From assembly GCF_022346885.1 (NCBI RefSeq), contig NZ_JAKRNK010000016.1:1-52079 (forward strand): 52,079 nt of DNA. Direction: 5' to 3'. Made by a program: the position numbers and the translations under genes. Within the stretch, counting starts at the first letter, position 1. Every line of letters begins with the position of its first letter. Positions 26,640-35,315 of this stretch are shown here, piece after piece. Source of the DNA: Paenibacillus sp. ACRRX (GTDB lineage: Bacteria; Bacillota; Bacilli; Paenibacillales; Paenibacillaceae). The notes under the pieces were generated by a model. That model ran no database searches. It was not told where the DNA came from and was given only the letters and a program-made list of their open reading frames with translations.

Positions 26640-27512
26640 ATGAAACAACGATTTACGACTCACTCTACATTTCAAATTGAGCGCATTTACCATGCTGCTC
26701 CGGAACGGGTATTTGCGGCATGGTCGGACCGGAAAGCCAAGGCGCGCTGGTTCCAGCCTGCAGAGGAATTTGACTTCCGCGTCGGTGGACGGGAATTTGG
26801 TCGAGGTGGCCCACCAGGTGGACCCATCTTTACATTTGAGGCCAATTACCAGGAAATCGTGCCCAACGAACGTCTGGTATACACATACAGTTTAGACCAA
26901 GGAGAAATCCGGATATCAGTTTCCATCGCTACCATTGAGATTATGCCGGTCAGCGATGGTGCCAAAATGATATTTACAGAGCAGGGAACGTTTCTCGACG
27001 GCCATGATACGCCAGAACAACGTGAACATGGGACAAAGGAAATGCTGGACCTTCTCGGAAAATCCCTTGGAGAAAGTAATCCAGATATCTTTGAACTCGT
27101 GTCTCGTCGGAAGTTCGATGCCCCTAGAAGTGTGGTATACCAGGCTTGGACGGAGCCAGAACTCCTCGCCGAGTGGTGGGGACCTGACGGTTTTACGAAT
27201 ACGTTCCACTCTTTCGATTTAAGACCTGGGGGCGTCTGGGAGCTTACGATGCATGGCCCTAATGGGGACGACTTTCTGAACCGAAACGTTTTTCATGAAA
27301 TCGGGCCGGAGTGTATTGTGCTGAGGCACGAATCCAGCCCTCACTTTATTCTGACTGCCGCATTCGAGGAAGTTGATGGTGGGACGGAGATCACTTTCCG
27401 GCAAGCTTTCGAAACAAAGGAAGAATACAACAAGCTTAAACCCATATGCGAAGAAGCGAATGAACAAGTTTTAGACAGGCTCGAATCGCTCGTGAAGAGG
27501 CTTTCTGTATAG
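26640..27512 (+). CDS. Tandem SRPBCC (AHSA1-like) protein
   Basis: A 290-residue protein made of two START/Bet v1-like AHSA1 domains in series: the first (about 8-145) begins FQIERIYHAAPERVFAAWSDRKAKARWFQP, and the second (about 153-288) begins FELVSRRKFDAPRSVVYQAWTEPELLAEWWGP. AHSA1-like domains bind hydrophobic ligands; most bacterial members are single-domain and of unknown function. The fusion of two full domains suggests an internal pseudo-dimer. GAGGAGG precedes the ATG. It is paired with the upstream MerR gene, which suggests induction by a small compound. Confidence 0.87.
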   Translation: MKQRFTTHSTFQIERIYHAAPERVFAAWSDRKAKARWFQPAEEFDFRVGGREFGRGGPPGGPIFTFEANYQEIVPNERLVYTYSLDQGEIRISVSIATIEIMPVSDGAKMIFTEQGTFLDGHDTPEQREHGTKEMLDLLGKSLGESNPDIFELVSRRKFDAPRSVVYQAWTEPELLAEWWGPDGFTNTFHSFDLRPGGVWELTMHGPNGDDFLNRNVFHEIGPECIVLRHESSPHFILTAAFEEVDGGTEITFRQAFETKEEYNKLKPICEEANEQVLDRLESLVKRLSV

Positions 27513-27587
27513 GTACGATAACTCCCATGCATCCGATACTCTTGCCCACACAACTGTACTAAGTTAATAAATAACTACATTTAAACA

Positions 27588-27634
27588 TAAAGGGCACCAT
27601 ATATTAGTCATGAATAATATGTGGTGCCCTTTAT
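27588..27634. terminator. Long bidirectional terminator hairpin (repeat-family member)
   Basis: An 11-bp stem (AAAGGGCACCA at 27589-27599 with 27622-27632) continues inward through a second AT-rich helix. It separates the convergent AHSA1 and DUF3267 genes. Its central part resembles the hairpins at 43944-43987 and 50773-50816. Confidence 0.8.
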
Positions 27635-27642
27635 TTAAAAGC

Positions 27643-28197
27643 TTACTGCTCTCTTTCCCGATAAAATCCTTTGCAAAATATCGAGTTTTTAGGCTTTATG
27701 AAGATTAAAAACGAATTAATGATATCGGAAGATGAGATGATTAAATTTAACCAACAAATAAATATTAACAGTGTCTTGATATCACCTGACGAAAAGAATG
27801 AAAGGGTCGCTGGAACTACTGACAATACTATATACGGTAGGCTCATGAATAGCCAAAACCTCATTTTCGATAGAAGCGCATTCGTATTAAGCCAAAAGTG
27901 AAATCCAGTATATGTTAAGCTAATATCATCTTTCTTATTGATAACAATAATATGAAGCATCTCATGTGTTATAAAAACTGCAATCACAACAATGAGAATA
28001 ACGGGAAGCTTTATTGTCGTCGTAACGTTATTTGTGAACTCTACAAGCCCGAGCCAGTTGGGCGCTAGAAATAAAAAAATCCACATGACATAGACAAACT
28101 TCATAAAGTGCTTCCGAAACCAGTCATTTCGTATGAATGGCGTCCATTCATATAAGTCAAGGTTTACTTCAGGTAGTCTTTGAAACCACTTTACCAA
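27643..28197 (-). CDS. DUF3267 putative zincin membrane metalloprotease
   Basis: A 184-residue membrane protein with about four transmembrane helices. The HEMLHIIV sequence (HExxH) in the second hydrophobic segment is the zinc-binding motif of the DUF3267 family, and NLIISSSDIINSFLIFIKPKNS is its conserved third motif with an Asp. The natural substrate is unknown. Translation seems to start at TTG 28197 with GGTGG upstream, which gives the typical KLPEVNL-type N-terminus. Confidence 0.8.
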   Translation of the reverse strand: MVKWFQRLPEVNLDLYEWTPFIRNDWFRKHFMKFVYVMWIFLFLAPNWLGLVEFTNNVTTTIKLPVILIVVIAVFITHEMLHIIVINKKDDISLTYTGFHFWLNTNALLSKMRFWLFMSLPYIVLSVVPATLSFFSSGDIKTLLIFICWLNLIISSSDIINSFLIFIKPKNSIFCKGFYREREQ

Positions 28198-28300
28198 TTA
28201 TCCCACCACCGTATCGCAACTTATCAGAGATCATTCTCACTCCACATATATTACCATCTTCCATTCATAATTAGAGCACATTCAAGGTAGCATGTAGTTC

Positions 28301-28328
28301 AAATAGACAGGGACAAGCCCTGCCTATC
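28301..28328 (-). terminator. Probable terminator of catA
   Basis: A stem pairing ATAGGCAGGG with CCCTGTCTAT (one mismatch) just beyond the catA stop codon, followed on the minus strand by TTT. Confidence 0.55.
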
Positions 28329-28331
28329 TAC

Positions 28332-28991
28332 TTAATAGTTTGGCAACCATTGCTTATAGGTATCTGCACGTAATTGCAGCTCATTATACAGCACGCCGGC
28401 ATGGTAGCCGTCGCAAACGGCATGATGAAACTGCCCCGACAAAGGCAACAGTATTTTTTCGTCACACCGAAAATATTTCCCCATGGTAAAGATGGGTAGT
28501 AAATAAGTCCCCTCATTATAGACGTTCAGATTAAAACCCGTGAAGCTGACCCACGGAATACTGGAAATGGGGAAGGTGTTCGGTGGCTCGCTTGTTTTAG
28601 AGACAAATCGTTTAATACTTCCGTACTTTTCTATATCATCTAAATAACGATTGTAGAAATCATCAAACTCTTCGCTGTACAACGTCCAGATACTTGAAAA
28701 AGTCTTATCATCATCATGAAAAATGGTAAAGCTAGGAGATAAACTATCCCAATGACCTAACCTACCCTCAGAATCAATACATGTGCGAAATTCAACATTG
28801 CGGTTTACCACGGTAGTTATCATGTGGATTAGTGTTGGATACAGCTTAATTGCCTTATTATTAAGTTCTTCAAGCAACAGGGTGATATCAATATTTGCAG
28901 TCATGCTATAGGTGCATCTGACATTGTTTAAATAATGTTCAAAATAGGGCTTTCGATTCCAGTTATCCATGTCAATCGGATTGAAAATCAT
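28332..28991 (-). CDS. catA: Type A chloramphenicol O-acetyltransferase
   Basis: A 219-residue trimeric cytoplasmic enzyme that inactivates chloramphenicol by 3-O-acetylation from acetyl-CoA. The active-site signature is QFHHAVCDGYH (187-197), with catalytic His190 and structural Asp194. Ser149 in PWVSFTGF corresponds to the transition-state Ser of CAT III. Length and the start FNPIDMDNWNRKPYFEHY are typical of chromosomal Bacillales CATs. TAGGAGG precedes the ATG but is buried in a hairpin next to a 9-codon leader, so expression should be inducible by chloramphenicol. Confidence 0.95.
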   Translation of the reverse strand: MIFNPIDMDNWNRKPYFEHYLNNVRCTYSMTANIDITLLLEELNNKAIKLYPTLIHMITTVVNRNVEFRTCIDSEGRLGHWDSLSPSFTIFHDDDKTFSSIWTLYSEEFDDFYNRYLDDIEKYGSIKRFVSKTSEPPNTFPISSIPWVSFTGFNLNVYNEGTYLLPIFTMGKYFRCDEKILLPLSGQFHHAVCDGYHAGVLYNELQLRADTYKQWLPNY

Positions 28992-28999
28992 CTATTATA

Positions 29000-29034
29000 C
29001 CTCCTAAAATTAAAGCATTTTTCATTTTAGAAGG
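29000..29034 (-). promoter_or_regulatory. catA translational attenuator hairpin
   Basis: CCTTCTAAAAT (29034-29024) pairs with ATTTTAGGAGG (29010-29000) through 11 bp including one G-U, sequestering the catA Shine-Dalgarno sequence. It begins immediately after the leader stop codon. A ribosome stalled in the leader would melt it. A TATAAT at 29117-29112 upstream is a likely -10 box. Confidence 0.85.
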
Positions 29035-29064
29035 TTATATCGACTGCTTTAACCATATCCTCAT
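29035..29064 (-). CDS. catA leader peptide
   Basis: A nine-codon ORF encoding MRIWLKQSI with TAGGA five nt upstream. Its length equals that of the leader peptides of cat-86 and pC194 cat, though the sequence differs. It ends exactly at the 5' arm of the hairpin that hides the catA ribosome binding site. An in-frame ATG five codons earlier (MIRIV...) has a poorer ribosome binding site. Confidence 0.75.
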   Translation of the reverse strand: MRIWLKQSI

Positions 29065-29163
29065 CACAATCCTAATCATATATTTTTTTCTTTAACGATG
29101 AGTCTACCATAATTATAGCCAAAACATCAAAAATGTTGCTTACAACTGATTACCTTGTGCAAC

Positions 29164-29217
29164 AAAAAACAGGCGTCCTTTGCACAACTTATATGTGCGA
29201 AAGACACCTGTTTGATT
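29164..29217 (-). terminator. Intrinsic terminator of the OFA-family MFS gene
   Basis: AAACAGG (29168) and CCTGTTT (29213) close a long, nearly continuous stem with a GCACA/TGTGC inner helix; A6 on the plus strand gives U6 after the hairpin in the minus-strand RNA. It insulates catA from the transporter transcript. Confidence 0.8.
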
Positions 29218-29279
29218 TTCTGACACCTGCATTAGCTTTTCTTATCGATAGGAGGTTCCACTACTATGTTCCACTTCGA

Positions 29280-30545
29280 TTATCCCACATTGTAATGCGG
29301 TTTTAGCACAACATCTTGTTTCACTTCTTGGTTCTTGTTCGACTGATTACGCTGACCAGGTACTGAGATAAAGATCGCGATCAAGAAAGAGAGCAGACAC
29401 AAGACCGCGATGACGGTAAAGGTAATATGGAAGCCACCGAACAAAGCACTAAGGAACGAGCCAGCCAAGGCACCTAAACCAAAACCTTGATAAATGATTC
29501 CATAGTTCTTACTTTGGTTCTTCAAGCCAAAGTAGTCAGCCACAATCGCTGGGAAGACTGTGATATTACCGCCAAAACAGAATGCGATCACCGCCACACA
29601 TATGAAGAAGGTCCCCAAGTTCAAAGGTACGAAGTTTAAAGTCATAACAGACAATGCCGTTGCGAAAAGCGCTCCAGCAACCACTTTCATACGTCCTACT
29701 TTATCGGACAATGCGCCGAGAATGATCCGGCCGGCTGTATTAAAAATCGCTACCATAGCTACCGCATTCGCTGCTGTGCTGATATCAAGTCCGGCAAGCT
29801 GCACACCAATGTCTTTGACGATGCCAATCAGATACAATCCACTCATACAAGCTGTGAAAAGAATAATGAAGAGCATATATGCTTCTTTTGTACGCAGCAT
29901 TTCTTTGGCTGTGTAATTCCGCCCACTGTGTGATTGAGAATTTGCGTTTGCAGGTGTTTCTGTGATTACGGCTTCTTTAATTAAGAACGAACCAGCAATC
30001 ACCATCACCATCACGATCAATCCCCAGACTAGGAATGCGTAGGAGACCCCCATGGTATTGATGAAATTCGCATTGATATATTTAAAGACCAAGCTGCCTG
30101 TCCCAAAAGCGCCCACCGAGATCCCCGATATTAATCCTTTTCGTTCAGGGAACCATTTAATTAAATTCGATAGCGATGTGATATAAGCTGTCCCATCCGC
30201 AAAACCAACAACCACACCAGCAAGCAAGTACAACATCCACAACGTTGAAACCTGTGAGCTAGCGATGAGCCCAGCCCCGAGAACAGCACCTGCAATCATC
30301 GTCAAACGCCGAATTCCGATACGATCCTGAATTTTACCAGCAAACAATGTCGCAAAAGCTAGTGCAAAACTGGTGATGGAAAACGTAATCGATACGGAGC
30401 TAAGCCCCCACCCAAATTTGTCCGCTAACGGCTGATTAAATAAACTCCACGTATATATGGTTCCTAAGCCCATTTGTACAATGATTGTTCCAAGGACGAT
30501 CATCCATCGATTGACCTGCGACCCAGTTGCTTGATGCGTTCTCAT
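29280..30545 (-). CDS. OFA-family MFS transporter (YhjX/oxalate-formate antiporter-like)
   Basis: A 421-residue 12-helix transporter. MGLGTIYTWSLFNQPLADKFGW is the hallmark first helix of the oxalate:formate antiporter family, with WFPERKGLISGISVGAFGTGSLVF in the middle and DYFGLKNQSKNYGIIYQGFGLGALAGS near helix 10. Family members carry oxalate, lactate, pyruvate or similar monocarboxylates. AGAGGG precedes ATG 30545; earlier in-frame codons are not needed. It lies directly downstream of a LytS/LytTR two-component operon on the same strand, so those genes likely regulate it, as YpdAB regulates yhjX in E. coli. Confidence 0.88.
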   Translation of the reverse strand: MRTHQATGSQVNRWMIVLGTIIVQMGLGTIYTWSLFNQPLADKFGWGLSSVSITFSITSFALAFATLFAGKIQDRIGIRRLTMIAGAVLGAGLIASSQVSTLWMLYLLAGVVVGFADGTAYITSLSNLIKWFPERKGLISGISVGAFGTGSLVFKYINANFINTMGVSYAFLVWGLIVMVMVIAGSFLIKEAVITETPANANSQSHSGRNYTAKEMLRTKEAYMLFIILFTACMSGLYLIGIVKDIGVQLAGLDISTAANAVAMVAIFNTAGRIILGALSDKVGRMKVVAGALFATALSVMTLNFVPLNLGTFFICVAVIAFCFGGNITVFPAIVADYFGLKNQSKNYGIIYQGFGLGALAGSFLSALFGGFHITFTVIAVLCLLSFLIAIFISVPGQRNQSNKNQEVKQDVVLKPHYNVG

Positions 30546-30600
30546 GATAGATCCCTCTTTCCATTCAGCTATGATCAAGTTGTGCGTTATCAGCAGGGAA

Positions 30601-30698
30601 GTGAAAGCTTCTTACGCCTTGCTTTCACACCTTTATCTTACAAGATAAAACGCTTTCTTGAGCCAAGAGCGACATGGAATGACGGGATTACGGAATGA
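30601..30698 (-). promoter_or_regulatory. Control region of the OFA transporter gene
   Basis: Between the response regulator and the transporter lie two direct repeats of TCATTCC on the minus strand (30698-30692 and 30682-30676; 16 bp apart), a candidate LytTR site, a perfect 18-bp palindrome at 30632-30649 (TTTATCTTACAAGATAAA), and an 8-bp stem GTGAAAGC/GCTTTCAC at 30601-30628. The roles are inferred from position. Confidence 0.45.
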
Positions 30699-30705
30699 AC
30701 TGCAT

Positions 30706-31452
30706 TTATATATGCATTAACTGCCTAAACTCTTTGACTTTACTTCGACTGACAGGCACTTTGGCATCCATATCACGTAAACGCAGCAGGTAGGTATTGT
30801 TGAACCATGGAACGATTTCATGAATTTGCGACAAATTGACGGTATAGGAACGATGACAACGATAGAATCGATCTTGAGGCAACATCGCATGAAAGTCCGA
30901 AATACTCATCGGCATCGTATAGGTACCGCTCTTCGTGAATACATTCGTCACCTTCTCTTGTGCTTCCGCATAGTAGATGTCATCGCTATCCGTTACGATA
31001 TATTTATCATTTTTCAGCAGATTAATGCGTTTCTCCTCAGTTCTTTGCCTGCTATCCACAGGATTTGAACTGCCTCCTTGCTGCAGCTCCCGTTCGAAGG
31101 CGGCCTCCAGCTTACGCAACATCGCGGCAATTCGGTTTTCGTCATAGGGCTTCAAAATATAATCAAAGGCTTCCAGTTCAAACGCTTGAGCAGCATGCTC
31201 CTTATAAGCAGTTGTAAAAATAACATACGGCTTTTGCGCGAACTTACTGATATTCGTCGCTAGCAGCATTCCGTCCAGGGATGGGATGTTAATATCGAGA
31301 AAAATCGCATCGACTTCCTTCTCCTGCAGAAATTTGAGCACATCAAGGCCATCCTCGAATCGTTCCACGATTTCGATGCGGCTATGTTTAGTAATCAGAT
31401 ATTCCAGCTCTTCACTGGCTAATACTTCATCTTCCACAATTATCGCTCTCAT
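30706..31452 (-). CDS. LytTR-family response regulator (YpdB/BtsR-like)
   Basis: A 248-residue response regulator. The N-terminal receiver domain has acidic residues in VEDE, phospho-acceptor Asp53 in [10 protein letters not shown], and Lys in YILKPYD. The C-terminal LytTR DNA-binding domain runs from about 145 to the end ([23 protein letters not shown] ... [21 protein letters not shown]). LytTR proteins bind pairs of direct repeats. Its ATG overlaps the kinase stop by 4 nt, so the pair is translationally coupled. The downstream transporter is the probable target. Confidence 0.92.
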   Translation of the reverse strand: MRAIIVEDEVLASEELEYLITKHSRIEIVERFEDGLDVLKFLQEKEVDAIFLDINIPSLDGMLLATNISKFAQKPYVIFTTAYKEHAAQAFELEAFDYILKPYDENRIAAMLRKLEAAFERELQQGGSSNPVDSRQRTEEKRINLLKNDKYIVTDSDDIYYAEAQEKVTNVFTKSGTYTMPMSISDFHAMLPQDRFYRCHRSYTVNLSQIHEIVPWFNNTYLLRLRDMDAKVPVSRSKVKEFRQLMHI

Positions 31453-33092
31453 CGTGTCTCCTTTTGTATGTCGAAAAAGATATTCGTTCCTTGATCCAGC
31501 CGCTGTATTGTAACACCATGCCCGAAAATGAGCTTCACACGCTTATGAACATTAAAAAGACCAATATGGTTCGGTGGAACACGCTCTTCCATCACCTGTT
31601 TAATCATATCTTCTCGGATACCCACGCCAGTATCCAGCACACCAATCCGAATGTAATCTTCTGTATCTTTGACATAGATGGTGACCGTACCAGGCCCTTT
31701 CACCTTCAATATACCGTGGACAATCGCATTCTCCACTAATGGTTGAATGATGAGACTGGGAATCTTCACCGCGATTTCATCCACATCATAAACAACCTGC
31801 AACCGATTTCCAAAGCGTGCTTTTTCAATTTCGACGTAGTTCCGAACCTGCTCCAGCTCCTTATGGATATCGATCAATTCATCCGTTAGCTCCAAATTAT
31901 ATCGCAAATAACCGGATAAATTGACAATCAACTCCCTCGCTTGATCCGGTCTAGTCCGGATCGAAGAACCAATCGCGTTCAACGCATTGAACAAAAAGTG
32001 AGGCTGAATGGTTGTCTGCAGCGCTTTGAGCTCCGCTTTATTGGCCATCTCCTTTATCTCTTCCACACGGGAAACTTCCATTAATGTCGAAATGATCTGG
32101 GATAAACCGACGGCCATAGTCTGCAGCGGATAGGTAATTTTATGTGCTTTCTGATAATAAATCTTCAAGGTCCCCGTAACTTCTTCTCGCTCTTTCAACG
32201 GAATAATGAGTAAGGATTGAATGCCGGGCAGCGCATCGTCCAACGCATGGTTGCTGATCATGAACTCCCCGCTCCGTATCGTCTCTTTGGTCATATCACT
32301 TATAATCTCATGCCGGAATTGATAGCGATCTTCCCCAAAACCGACATAAGCGAGCACATTCGAGGCATCCGTAATCGCCACTGCATCGGCTTGAATATCT
32401 TCTTTAATAATAGAACAGATCTTGTGCAATGAGTCGGTATTGATGGAGCGGAAATAGGGTAATGCCTTATTCGCAATGTCCAAAGCCAACTTCGCTTGCT
32501 GCGCGGCGATTCCTTCCCGTTCACTTTCTACATTCTGAATTAACAAAATGATCAATCCTACATTCAATTGCCCTAGAATCATCGGCGTTGCAATTTTGGA
32601 TACGATCTCTAGACCTAATGTTGTAGGCTGCGCCATGACTACGATCAACAGCATCGTTAATGCCTCGCAAGCCATCCCGGCAAGAATCCCGATAAACCAA
32701 CGTTTCGCTTTAGGTGTTCGAAGATAAATATAGCCAGATACCAGCCCCGCAATAATACTCGTGATGAGACATGGAATCGAGGTCACTCCGCCGATATCGA
32801 TCAAATAACGATGGATTCCGGACACCACACCCACGACAAGACCGACCCAAGGCCCGAAAAGAATTCCTCCTGCCATAATCACGATGATCCGTACGTTGAC
32901 GAGCGATCCTTCCACATCGATGCCTGAGTAGGTGCCGAATAGTGCAAAGGTACAGAACACAATCGTAACGACGGTGAACTCCTTCGTTGCCAGCGATTCT
33001 TTTTGCAGAATCTGCTTAAAGCTCGGAATACGAGTTAAGAAAAACAAAATAATTAGCAATAATGCTGCCCGTTCAAAGAGCTGAAGCAGCAT
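31449..33092 (-). CDS. LytS/YpdA-family sensor histidine kinase
   Basis: A 547-residue membrane sensor kinase. Six predicted membrane segments at about 8-185 form the 5TM-5TMR_LYT sensor ([34 protein letters not shown]), followed by a GAF-like domain (about 205-335), the His_kinase domain with phospho-acceptor His365 in [15 protein letters not shown], and an HATPase_c domain with [10 protein letters not shown] and DTGVGI. This architecture matches BtsS and YpdA, which sense extracellular pyruvate in E. coli. GGAG lies nine nt before the ATG. Pyruvate sensing is inferred, not shown. Confidence 0.92.
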   Translation of the reverse strand: MLLQLFERAALLLIILFFLTRIPSFKQILQKESLATKEFTVVTIVFCTFALFGTYSGIDVEGSLVNVRIIVIMAGGILFGPWVGLVVGVVSGIHRYLIDIGGVTSIPCLITSIIAGLVSGYIYLRTPKAKRWFIGILAGMACEALTMLLIVVMAQPTTLGLEIVSKIATPMILGQLNVGLIILLIQNVESEREGIAAQQAKLALDIANKALPYFRSINTDSLHKICSIIKEDIQADAVAITDASNVLAYVGFGEDRYQFRHEIISDMTKETIRSGEFMISNHALDDALPGIQSLLIIPLKEREEVTGTLKIYYQKAHKITYPLQTMAVGLSQIISTLMEVSRVEEIKEMANKAELKALQTTIQPHFLFNALNAIGSSIRTRPDQARELIVNLSGYLRYNLELTDELIDIHKELEQVRNYVEIEKARFGNRLQVVYDVDEIAVKIPSLIIQPLVENAIVHGILKVKGPGTVTIYVKDTEDYIRIGVLDTGVGIREDMIKQVMEERVPPNHIGLFNVHKRVKLIFGHGVTIQRLDQGTNIFFDIQKETR

Positions 33093-33407
33093 CGTGAAAT
33101 CTCCGTCTATGGAAACTACCTCCCGTTATCACAAGCTGTTGTTTGTTTATTTTATCAAAGTTTGCTCTGTTTTCACGTTCCAAATCCATACAGGATATTT
33201 AACGTATACTTCGTTGGCCGTTATTTTGACATAAAAGATTATATTAGTTTTTAAGACGAGAAAAGTTCATTCGCCTCGAATCTAGCAATGCTGCAGTTTT
33301 TGAGGGAAAATGGCATTAAAAGTAATGGAGATTACTTATAAGTTCTAATTAGTGAGGGCGTAATCCATAGCGGGAGGCGCAGCGAGGTTAAACGGAACAT
33401 ATTTTAA

Positions 33408-33683
33408 TTAGAGCAAGAACTCTCTACTTATCCTGAAAATATTATTCACACGGATGGATCTGTACCTATGGTGCAGGAGTACAGCCTTGAAGCTCAAGTC
33501 GAAGAAGATAAGGCAAAATCTCGACAGGAATCCATGAAGTTTCCAGTGACGATGATGTACATCGGAGCTTCCGATGTGATGCCGTAAACGTTTGTCAATT
33601 TCAATGTCAATTCACTGACTGGAATGCCCCTGGTTGTCTACGACATCACGAGCGAGCAGCCAGCGACGATTGAATGGGAGTAA
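33408..33683 (+). pseudogene. Remnant of an unidentified gene with an in-frame stop
   Basis: An open frame reads LEQELSTYPENIIHTDGSVP ... MKFPVTMMYIGASDVMP, meets TAA, then continues in the same frame TFVNFNVNSLTGMPLVVYDITSEQPATIEWE to TAA at 33681-33683. A good terminator follows 8 nt later, which supports a former plus-strand gene. I do not recognise the family. No start codon or promoter was found; 33093-33407 contains nothing clear. Confidence 0.45.
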
Positions 33684-33691
33684 TAAAAGAT

Positions 33692-33737
33692 ACTCCGAAA
33701 ACCCACTACATTCAAGGATTTTCGGAGTTCTTTTTTT
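33692..33737 (+). terminator. Intrinsic terminator of the dead plus-strand gene
   Basis: ACTCCGAAAA (33692-33701) pairs with TTTTCGGAGT (33719-33728), followed by TCTTTTTTT. It also overlaps the 3' end of the convergent phosphotransferase gene. Confidence 0.8.
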
Positions 33738-34758
33738 AGAGTCGACTCTGTGCAAGGCTGGTCTTTATTTCATAGATTTTTTGGAGCGTATGGACTTGCT
33801 TTGTCTTCTCGTCATCGTCCTCCGTGTGAAGATACCACTCCACAAGCCTGTAGCCGAATACGAGAAGGATCAGCTCGTAGACGCAATTATCGGCGATAGG
33901 GGATACATCCGCATATTCCGAAAAGCCTTTGTAATATGCGGGGACACATCGCTGGTAGTATTCGACCATGTGATCAATATCCGCTTCATCCGCAATCAGG
34001 CTTGCGAGATCCTCACCTAGGTAGCCCCATCCGGTTGTATCCCAGTCGATGAGCGCGATTTTCCCGTCGGCATAGATCAGGTTGGTCACCCAGAAGTCCC
34101 GGTGGCATAGCACGAGGGGCAATTTTTCGATGCGGGCGAGTATCTCGTCTGCTTGCTCATCGATGTCGATGAGCATTTGCCACACGTGCTGCGGAAATTC
34201 GCAGTCCTCCGAGCGTATATAATCGTAGACAACCGGCCATGACCGGTAATGCAGGTACGTATTCTTCATGAAATCCGCATGGCTCAGGTTGGTCAAGCTC
34301 TGCAGCACAGCTGGCTGCTCCACATACAGCTTGCCTTGGTAGCGTCCTAACTCCAGCGCGGCCTGTTCATACATGTCACCAGTCAAGTCTAAACCGCTTA
34401 TGCCATCGATATATTCCAGCCACAGCTGGAGTTTATTTTCTTCGGCATTGATCTCGGCGTGATAGCAGGTCGGCCAGCGGAAGGAATCTGAGAACGTTGC
34501 TCCCAAGTCAGACGCATAGAGATCATATTCCCGGCGCCATGAATCCGGGTCGCCGTAACGCTCCCATTTCTTCTGATTTTTCAACACAATACGGTACGGC
34601 AATTTTTCGCCATCTGCGGTTTCGGCGATTCCCGTTACCAAGTATACATTTCCCACGGTTCCGCCCTGTAACGGCGTGGTTTGGTAGTCGGCCGAGACGA
34701 TATCCTTCTTGAACCGTTGGCTTAAGGCATAGATTAGCGTTTCGAATTTTATATCCAT
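33736..34758 (-). CDS. Aminoglycoside phosphotransferase (APH) family protein
   Basis: A 340-residue kinase-fold phosphotransferase. GGTVGNVYLV (32-41) is the nucleotide loop, Lys60 in RIVLK the ATP-anchoring Lys, LCHRDFWVTNLI (217-228) the Brenner motif with catalytic Asp221, and LIDWDTTGWG the metal-binding Asp238 motif. Substrate could be an antibiotic, choline or another amino alcohol; the divergence from known APHs prevents a call. GGAGG precedes ATG 34758; the longer open frame to 34893 runs through the leader terminators and is not coding. The leader has a short upstream ORF and two tandem terminators. Confidence 0.87.
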   Translation of the reverse strand: MDIKFETLIYALSQRFKKDIVSADYQTTPLQGGTVGNVYLVTGIAETADGEKLPYRIVLKNQKKWERYGDPDSWRREYDLYASDLGATFSDSFRWPTCYHAEINAEENKLQLWLEYIDGISGLDLTGDMYEQAALELGRYQGKLYVEQPAVLQSLTNLSHADFMKNTYLHYRSWPVVYDYIRSEDCEFPQHVWQMLIDIDEQADEILARIEKLPLVLCHRDFWVTNLIYADGKIALIDWDTTGWGYLGEDLASLIADEADIDHMVEYYQRCVPAYYKGFSEYADVSPIADNCVYELILLVFGYRLVEWYLHTEDDDEKTKQVHTLQKIYEIKTSLAQSRL

Positions 34759-34843
34759 TTCTTTGATCCTCCATTTTTCTTCGTTTGCTTGCTCCACATG
34801 GCGATTGTTTTGTTTCGAGCCCTCAATGCTGTTTTTTGGACGC

Positions 34844-34927
34844 AAAAATGCCACGGACAAGCAGCCTCTAAAGAAGCTGCTGTCGCGTGGCATCAGGACG
34901 CAAAAAAGATACGACCTTCATCGTATC
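34844..34927 (-). promoter_or_regulatory. Tandem intrinsic terminators in the APH leader
   Basis: On the minus strand the first hairpin (GATACGA at 34914-34908 side paired with TCGTATC at 34927-34921) is followed by U6, and the second (34893-34848, ATGCCACG ... CGTGGCAT with inner GCAGC/GCTGC helix) by U5. Both are followed by the same TTTTTGCGTCC segment. They lie between the leader ORF and the gene, as in attenuators of antibiotic-inducible genes. Confidence 0.7.
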
Positions 34928-35023
34928 CTGCAAACAACAATATTCACGAAAGGTTACTTTGAACGGCATACCAAATAATACGGGCGTTTTCCCACTTTTT
35001 TCACGTATGCCTGCTATTCAGTT

Positions 35024-35056
35024 TTAAGACCAAACCACCATATAAGTAGCTGCCAT
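35024..35056 (-). CDS. Candidate leader peptide of the APH gene
   Basis: A ten-codon ORF encoding MAATYMVVWS with a strong GGGAGATG ribosome binding site six nt before the ATG. It is followed by a long-range inverted repeat (GGCATAC near 35010 with GTATGCC near 34967) and then the two tandem terminators. Codon-specific ribosome stalling here would be the sensing step. Confidence 0.5.
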   Translation of the reverse strand: MAATYMVVWS

Positions 35057-35315
35057 TAAAAACATCTCCCTTCGTGTCAGGAACTTGCTTATCGCTAAGC
35101 TGTTTATAAAATAACCTGATTTGGTAAAAAAATCAATGCCTTACAGCACAGACAAGAAACTTATTGCATAATTGTTGCTTCGAACAATAAAATGGAAGAA
35201 AAATGGTTAGCATATCGAATCTACCCTGGGCCGCTTGGAATCGAATAGTCGCAATGGCAAGAAGCTCTCTCATCACAAACTAGCTATATTGAGTTGAATA
35301 CGAGGAGGACTTAAA

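Noticed and set aside
34759..34893. N-terminal extension of the APH protein
   Set aside because: The extension would be translated from the leader terminator region and has no ribosome binding site; ATG 34758 has GGAGG.
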